Origin: VGCC01 sp044375955 | Lineage (GTDB): Bacteria; Actinomycetota; Actinomycetes; S36-B12 | Length of the DNA: 26,826 bases | NCBI GenBank assembly: GCA_044375955.1 | Contig: JBILLS010000028.1 | Location: 1-26,826 of the forward strand | Direction of reading: 5' to 3' | Shown here: positions 22,259-26,826 of the stretch, piece by piece | How the letters are laid out: each line of letters starts with the position of its first letter | Numbering within the stretch: the stretch's first letter is position 1 | Translations under genes and position numbers: made by a program | Notes under the pieces: model-generated | What the model saw: only the letters and a program-made list of their open reading frames with translations | The model's database searches: none | Told to the model about the DNA's origin: nothing

Positions 22259-23917
22259 CTAGCCCTGGGCCAGGGCACCGGCCCGCGACTGCGCACCCAC
22301 CAGCGCAGCGGCCACGAGTCCGGCGAAAAGCGGGTGCGCACGGGTCGGCCGCGAACGGAACTCGGGATGCGCCTGCGTACCCACGTAGAACGGATGGACG
22401 TCTGCGGGCAACTCGACGAACTCGACGAGCCGGCCATCCGGCGACGTGCCGCTGAAGACCAGTCCGTGTTCCTCCAGCTGGGGCCGGTAGGCGTTGGCCA
22501 CCTCGTACCGATGCCGGTGACGCTCATCCACGTAGGGCTGGCCGTACGCGGTCGCCACGACCGAGCCCTCGATGAGCTTCGCCGGGTACAGACCCAGGCG
22601 CATCGTCCCGCCCATGTCCCGCTCGCCGCTGATCACATCGCGCTGGTCCGCCATCGTGGAGACCACGGGATGCGGGGTGGACTCGTCGAACTCGAGGGAG
22701 TTGGCACCCTCCAGTCCCGCGACGCTGCGGGCGTACTCGATCACCATGCACTGCAGGCCCAGGCACAGGCCCAGGGTGGGAATCCGGTGCTCCCGTGCGT
22801 AGGTGAGCGCCCCCAGCTTCCCTTCGATACCGCGCACCCCGAAACCGCCAGGAACACAGATCCCGTCCAGGTCGCTCAGATTCCGAGCCACGCCCTCGGG
22901 AGTGGCGCAGTCGTCGCTGGAGATCCAGCGAATCGTCACTCGGCAGTCGTTGTGGAAGCCGCCTGCGCGGATCGCCTCGGTGACCGAGAGGTAGGCGTCG
23001 GGCAGGTCGATGTACTTGCCAACGAGACCGATGGTGACCTCATGGGCGGGCCGGTGCACACGGCGCAGCAACTCGTCCCAATCAGACCAATTGACGTCAC
23101 GGAAGGGCAGATCTAGTCGGCGCACGACGTAGGCGTCGAGACCTTCGCGGTGCAGGACCTTGGGGATGTCGTAGATGCTCGGCGCATCCGCCGCCGCGAC
23201 AACAGCCTCGACGTCCACATCGCACATCAGAGAGATCTTGCGCTTGATACTCGCGGGCACGGGCCGATCTGCACGCAGCACGATCGCATCGGGCTGGATA
23301 CCGATGTTGCGAAGGGAGGCGACCGAGTGCTGGGTTGGTTTGGTCTTCAACTCCCCGGACGGCCCGATGTAGGGAAGGAGGGATACGTGTACGAAGAAGA
23401 CGTTGTCCCGACCCACCTCGTGGCGCACCTGCCGGACGGCCTCGAGGAACGGCAGGGATTCGATATCGCCGACCGTTCCACCGACCTCCGTGATCACGAC
23501 GTCGACCTCGGGTCCCGCCATCCGCCGGATGCGCGACTTGATCTCGTTCGTGATGTGCGGGATCACCTGCACGGTGTCACCGAGGTATTCACCGCGGCGC
23601 TCCTTGGCGATCACCGTGGAGTACACCTGGCCCGTGGTGACGTTCGCCGATCCGTGGAGGTCCACGTCGAGGAAGCGCTCGTAGTGGCCGATGTCGAGGT
23701 CGGTTTCGGCACCGTCGTCGGTGACGAACACCTCGCCGTGCTGGAACGGATTCATCGTGCCTGGATCGACGTTCAGGTAGGGGTCGAGCTTCTGCATGGT
23801 GACGCGCAGTCCACGCGCCTTGAGGAGATTGCCGAGGGAGGACGCCGTGAGGCCCTTACCGAGAGAGGATGCGACGCCGCCGGCAACGAAGATGTGCTTT
23901 GTCCGGGGATCATCCAC
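22259..23917 (-). CDS. pyrG: CTP synthase
   Basis: Makes CTP from UTP with ATP and glutamine. The 552-residue protein has an N-terminal synthetase domain (GGVASSLGKG at 13-22, DPYLNVDPGTMNPFQHGEVF, EVGGTVGDIES). The C-terminal class I glutamine amidotransferase domain has the nucleophile C385 in LGLCLGLQ and the HPEFRS histidine/glutamate pair near the end. I chose GTG at 23917, giving MDDPRTKHIFVAGG. The frame is open nine codons further upstream without family similarity. It lies 51 bases after recN and two bases before the Nudix gene. Confidence 0.97.
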   Translation of the reverse strand: MDDPRTKHIFVAGGVASSLGKGLTASSLGNLLKARGLRVTMQKLDPYLNVDPGTMNPFQHGEVFVTDDGAETDLDIGHYERFLDVDLHGSANVTTGQVYSTVIAKERRGEYLGDTVQVIPHITNEIKSRIRRMAGPEVDVVITEVGGTVGDIESLPFLEAVRQVRHEVGRDNVFFVHVSLLPYIGPSGELKTKPTQHSVASLRNIGIQPDAIVLRADRPVPASIKRKISLMCDVDVEAVVAAADAPSIYDIPKVLHREGLDAYVVRRLDLPFRDVNWSDWDELLRRVHRPAHEVTIGLVGKYIDLPDAYLSVTEAIRAGGFHNDCRVTIRWISSDDCATPEGVARNLSDLDGICVPGGFGVRGIEGKLGALTYAREHRIPTLGLCLGLQCMVIEYARSVAGLEGANSLEFDESTPHPVVSTMADQRDVISGERDMGGTMRLGLYPAKLIEGSVVATAYGQPYVDERHRHRYEVANAYRPQLEEHGLVFSGTSPDGRLVEFVELPADVHPFYVGTQAHPEFRSRPTRAHPLFAGLVAAALVGAQSRAGALAQG

Positions 23918-23968
23918 GGGGCACCAGGCTATCAGGATCCCCACCGTGCGTCGCGAGGCGCGCGAAAG

Positions 23969-25669
23969 TCAGCGGGTGGTTCGACCAGCCTCGGTCAGCA
24001 ATTCCCGAGCATGATCGGCCCCCGACGCGGAACCTTCCATCCCCGAGAGCATGCGCACGAGTTCCGCTACCCGCTCCTCCCCCGAGACCTCGCGCACGTC
24101 GGTCACGGTCTTCTTCGCGCGCGTGACCTTCTCGACGACCAGGTGGGTGGAGGCGAACGCGGCCACCTGCGCTAGGTGGGTGACGACGATCACCTGCGCG
24201 TGCTCGGCGAGGCGTGCGAGACGGCGACCGACCTCGACGGCGACCGACCCGCCGATACCGGCATCCACCTCGTCGAAGATCAGGGTCGGGGCATCGGCGG
24301 TGAGCACCACCTCTATTGCCAGGGCGATCCGGGACAACTCACCCCCCGACGCAGCTTTCGCCAGAGGCCGTTCCGGTGCGCCGGGGTGCGGCACCAGGGT
24401 GAGGGTGATGCTGTCCGCACCGGCAAGTCCGAAATCCTTCGCTTGCTCCGCGGTATCGATCCGAACTCCCACCCGGGCATCGGGCATGGCGAGCGCGGCC
24501 AACTCCACCTCCACCGCCCGGGCGAACCCGGGCGCGGCCTGTGACCGGATCTCGGTGAGTCGCTTCGCCGCCTGGACCAAACCCGACTCCGTCGTGGCGA
24601 CCTCCGCGTCGAGTGCAGCCCGCGACGCTTCCAGGTCGGCGAACCGCGCGATCGTCGTCCGAGTGGTCTCCGCCCATGCGAGCACATCGGCCAGGTCCGG
24701 TCCGTGGGCCTTGAGCAGGCGCGCGATGTCCCGGCGACGACTCTCGACGACGTCGAGGCGGTCAGGGTCGGCGTCCGTGGCACGGGCGTAGGCCTGCACC
24801 TCCGACCCCACGTCGACGATCTCATCGAGCAGGCTGGCAATACGTGCCGCAACGGATGCCAGCCCCGGGTCGAGGGCGGCGGCGGCGGTCATCTCCTTGG
24901 AGCCGGCCCCGAGTGCCCCCGCCGCACCCGGCTCCTCGTCATTGCCCAGGAGCACCGCCAACGTTCGGGACGCGTACTCGTGCAAGGCGGTCGCGTGGGT
25001 CAGGATCCGGGATTCGCGCTCGAGGTCCTCCCACTCACCCTCACGTGGACCCACCGCATCGAACTCCGCGAGTTCCCGCTCGAGCCTGTCGTGATCGGTG
25101 GAGCGCATGGCTGCCTCGAACGAATCCCGTGCCTCGAGGGCTTCACGCCACGCGATCCGTGCCGCGCGGAAGTCGAGGAGTGCGGCTTCCAGAGCGGCAC
25201 CGGCGAAGCGATCCACCAGGGTGCGCTGCCAAGTCTCCTCACGCAATCGCTGCTGCTCGGCCTGCCCGTGCACGTGGATCAGGTGCGCGCAGATCTCCCC
25301 GAGAGCGGCCACCGGTACGGAACGACCCCCGGCCACGGCGCGCCCGCGCCCCTGCGCCGATACGGACCTACTCACGTGCAGGACGTGGGATCCGTCTGTC
25401 TCCTGATCCGTGCGCGCATCCACCTGATCGAGAGCATTGAGCACCGCCGAGTCGTCAGAGACGAGGAAGGACGCCTCCACGTCGAGTGCATCCGCTCCAG
25501 GCCGCACCAACGAGGTGTCGGCACGAGCTCCCAGGAGAAGGCCGAGGCCGTTCAACACCATAGTTTTGCCCGCACCCGTTTCCCCGGTAATGACCGTGAG
25601 ACCTGGGCCGAACCGCGCAACGGCCTCCTCGATGACACCCAGGGATGCGATGCGGATCTCGTCGAGCAT
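23969..25669 (-). CDS. recN: DNA repair protein RecN
   Basis: SMC-like ATPase acting in double-strand break repair. The 566-residue protein has the Walker A GETGAGKT (29-36) after the usual MLDEIRIASLGVIEEA opening. A long coiled-coil middle follows (about 150-390, many Arg/Glu/Ala repeats), then the ABC signature SGGELSRIALAIEVVL and Walker B TLIFDEVDAGIGG. The D-loop and H-motif region is VIVVTHLAQVAAFA. The start is ATG at 25669, two bases after nadK. I saw no clear SOS box directly upstream because there is no intergenic space. Confidence 0.97.
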   Translation of the reverse strand: MLDEIRIASLGVIEEAVARFGPGLTVITGETGAGKTMVLNGLGLLLGARADTSLVRPGADALDVEASFLVSDDSAVLNALDQVDARTDQETDGSHVLHVSRSVSAQGRGRAVAGGRSVPVAALGEICAHLIHVHGQAEQQRLREETWQRTLVDRFAGAALEAALLDFRAARIAWREALEARDSFEAAMRSTDHDRLERELAEFDAVGPREGEWEDLERESRILTHATALHEYASRTLAVLLGNDEEPGAAGALGAGSKEMTAAAALDPGLASVAARIASLLDEIVDVGSEVQAYARATDADPDRLDVVESRRRDIARLLKAHGPDLADVLAWAETTRTTIARFADLEASRAALDAEVATTESGLVQAAKRLTEIRSQAAPGFARAVEVELAALAMPDARVGVRIDTAEQAKDFGLAGADSITLTLVPHPGAPERPLAKAASGGELSRIALAIEVVLTADAPTLIFDEVDAGIGGSVAVEVGRRLARLAEHAQVIVVTHLAQVAAFASTHLVVEKVTRAKKTVTDVREVSGEERVAELVRMLSGMEGSASGADHARELLTEAGRTTR

Positions 25670-25671
25670 GG

Positions 25672-26556
25672 CTACTGCACTTCGGGCCTACGCCCGCGCC
25701 AGCCCTCCACGGGCAGATGGAACTTGGCAACGAGTCGGTCGGTGAATGGTGAGGCGACGAGTCGCGCGAAACGTACGGGTGTGTCCGCGGCACGCACCTC
25801 CACTCGGGAGCCGGGCTCGAGCGCGATGGTGCGTCGACCATCGGCCCACAACACCGCCTGGGCGTCGGTACCGAGTTCGAAGGCCACCACACTGGTCGGA
25901 GCGACGACGAGGGGGCGCGCGAACAACGCATGTGCACTCAGCGGGACGACGAGGAGTGCGGCCACCTCGGGCCAGACAACCGGGCCACCCGCCGAGAACG
26001 CGTACGCGGTGGATCCGGTGGGGGTGGCGCACACGACCCCGTCGCAGCCCCAGCGGGACAGCGGACGGTTGTCGACCTCCACGAGGACATCGATCATGCG
26101 CTGCCGGGTGACCTTCTCGACGCTCACCTCATTCAGCGCCCACGTGGACTCCACGACCTGTCCCCCACGTGTGACACGCACATCCAGCGCAGTCCGTTCC
26201 TCCGTGGTCCACGTGTGGTGCGCGATCGCTGTGACGACGGCGTCTGTGGCCTCCGGCTCCAGCTCGGCGAGGAACCCGACGTGACCCAGGTTCAACCCCA
26301 GGATCGGAGCGCCGCTGCCGCGCGCGATCTCGGCAGCACGCAGCATGGTGCCGTCACCCCCAAGAACGAGGATGAGGTCGGCGGCACGGATATCGGCTTC
26401 GGTGGCGACGGGGGTCGAGTGCAGCGCCGCACTGTCGTCGGATGACACCATCGGTGAGGCGCCCGCCGCCGAGAGACGCGTGACGAGGTCCACTGCGACA
26501 CCCACGGCCGCGGCTTTGGCCGTGTTGACGACCACGAGCACCCGGGCGCCACTCAT
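25672..26556 (-). CDS. nadK: NAD kinase
   Basis: Phosphorylates NAD to NADP. The 294-residue protein has the family GGDGT motif (66-70) followed by NLGHVGFLAE. It then shows the NE motif in WALNEVSVEK and the TPTGSTAYAFSAGGP block for NAD binding. The start is ATG at 26556, overlapping the tlyA stop as ATGA; the frame stays open to the window edge but belongs to tlyA's antiphase. It lies in the conserved tlyA-nadK-recN order. Confidence 0.96.
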   Translation of the reverse strand: MSGARVLVVVNTAKAAAVGVAVDLVTRLSAAGASPMVSSDDSAALHSTPVATEADIRAADLILVLGGDGTMLRAAEIARGSGAPILGLNLGHVGFLAELEPEATDAVVTAIAHHTWTTEERTALDVRVTRGGQVVESTWALNEVSVEKVTRQRMIDVLVEVDNRPLSRWGCDGVVCATPTGSTAYAFSAGGPVVWPEVAALLVVPLSAHALFARPLVVAPTSVVAFELGTDAQAVLWADGRRTIALEPGSRVEVRAADTPVRFARLVASPFTDRLVAKFHLPVEGWRGRRPEVQ

Positions 26557-26826
26557 GCCGGCCTCCCGGCGACGGCGATCGCGATCGACGTATCCACGTC
26601 GCACGCGTCCACGTCGATTCCACGCGAGAGCCACACGAAGTATTCGATGTTTCCTTTCGGCCCGGGCAGCACACTGGCCGCGACTCCGCGTAGCGACAGT
26701 CCTTGGCATGCGTCGATGACACCGCGCACCGCGGAGGCATGCAGGGCCGGATCGGTCACGACACCCTGTCCGACTGCCTCGCGTCCGACTTCGAACTGGG
26801 GCTTGACCATGAGAAGGAAGTCGCAC
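26553..26826 (-). CDS. tlyA: TlyA-family rRNA 2'-O-methyltransferase, C-terminal part (runs off the window)
   Basis: Only the last 90 residues are present. They carry the end of the FtsJ-like methyltransferase domain: LLMVKPQFEVGRE, GVVTDPALHASAVRGV, and PGPKGNIEYFVWLSRG. In mycobacteria TlyA makes 2'-O-methylcytidine in 16S and 23S rRNA and its loss gives capreomycin resistance. The assignment rests on this C-terminus and on the tlyA-nadK-recN order. The stop overlaps the nadK start. Confidence 0.9.
   Translation of the reverse strand, partial: CDFLLMVKPQFEVGREAVGQGVVTDPALHASAVRGVIDACQGLSLRGVAASVLPGPKGNIEYFVWLSRGIDVDACDVDTSIAIAVAGRPA

Noticed and set aside
24704..26284. Long plus-strand open frame (526 codons) across recN and nadK
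   Set aside because: It is antisense to two clear conserved genes, has no recognisable domain, and such shadows are expected in GC-rich DNA. The same applies to the 341-codon frame at 23150-24175 over pyrG and to others over scpA and der.

Overview
The window is chromosomal DNA from a GC-rich actinomycete (Actinomycetota). The evidence is a minus-strand gene order, tlyA-nadK-recN-pyrG-nudix-ald-parA-scpA-scpB-rluB-aroH-tyrA-cmk-(plsC-like)-der, that is characteristic of that phylum, frequent GTG starts, and ATGA/GTGA stop-start overlaps. No rRNA is present, so a finer placement is not possible. It could come from a metagenome-assembled genome.

Left part (1-8000). This holds the 5' end of thrS directly behind a tRNA-Val(CAC), a secreted Ig-like protein, the folate genes pabB-pabC, a plus-strand tRNA-Gly/Cys/Val cluster, and a secreted beta-propeller of the streptogramin-lyase type that has no histidine. 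It ends with small membrane or secreted proteins and an alpha/beta hydrolase. Two strong bidirectional hairpin terminators separate convergent units.

Middle part (about 8200-13150). This looks like a decayed genomic island. It begins inside an open reading frame that joins a short membrane segment to the C-terminal half of a RepA-like AAA ATPase lacking Walker A. A near-perfect 19-bp palindrome built from 9-bp repeats follows. Next come two facing genes for zinc-ribbon membrane proteins. A tight five-gene minus-strand run follows: a secreted HNH-type nuclease, an excalibur Ca-binding protein, a voltage-gated-type K+ channel, a Cys-rich small protein and a multi-pass zinc-ribbon protein. The island ends at the 3' end of tRNA-Pro(GGG), a typical integration site, but I see no integrase and no duplicated att core.

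Right part (13154-26826). One long minus-strand housekeeping series covers rRNA modification (tlyA, rluB), NAD(P) (nadK), DNA repair (recN), nucleotide synthesis (pyrG, cmk), ADP-ribose or sugar-nucleotide hydrolysis (Nudix), alanine catabolism (ald), chromosome segregation (parA, scpA, scpB), tyrosine/phenylalanine branch enzymes (aroH, tyrA), a degenerate acyltransferase-like protein and the ribosome-assembly GTPase Der. The xerD gene often found between the Nudix gene and parA in related genomes is absent here. The most unusual content is the island's envelope operon, the chimeric AAA fragment with its palindrome, and several family members that lack their catalytic residues.
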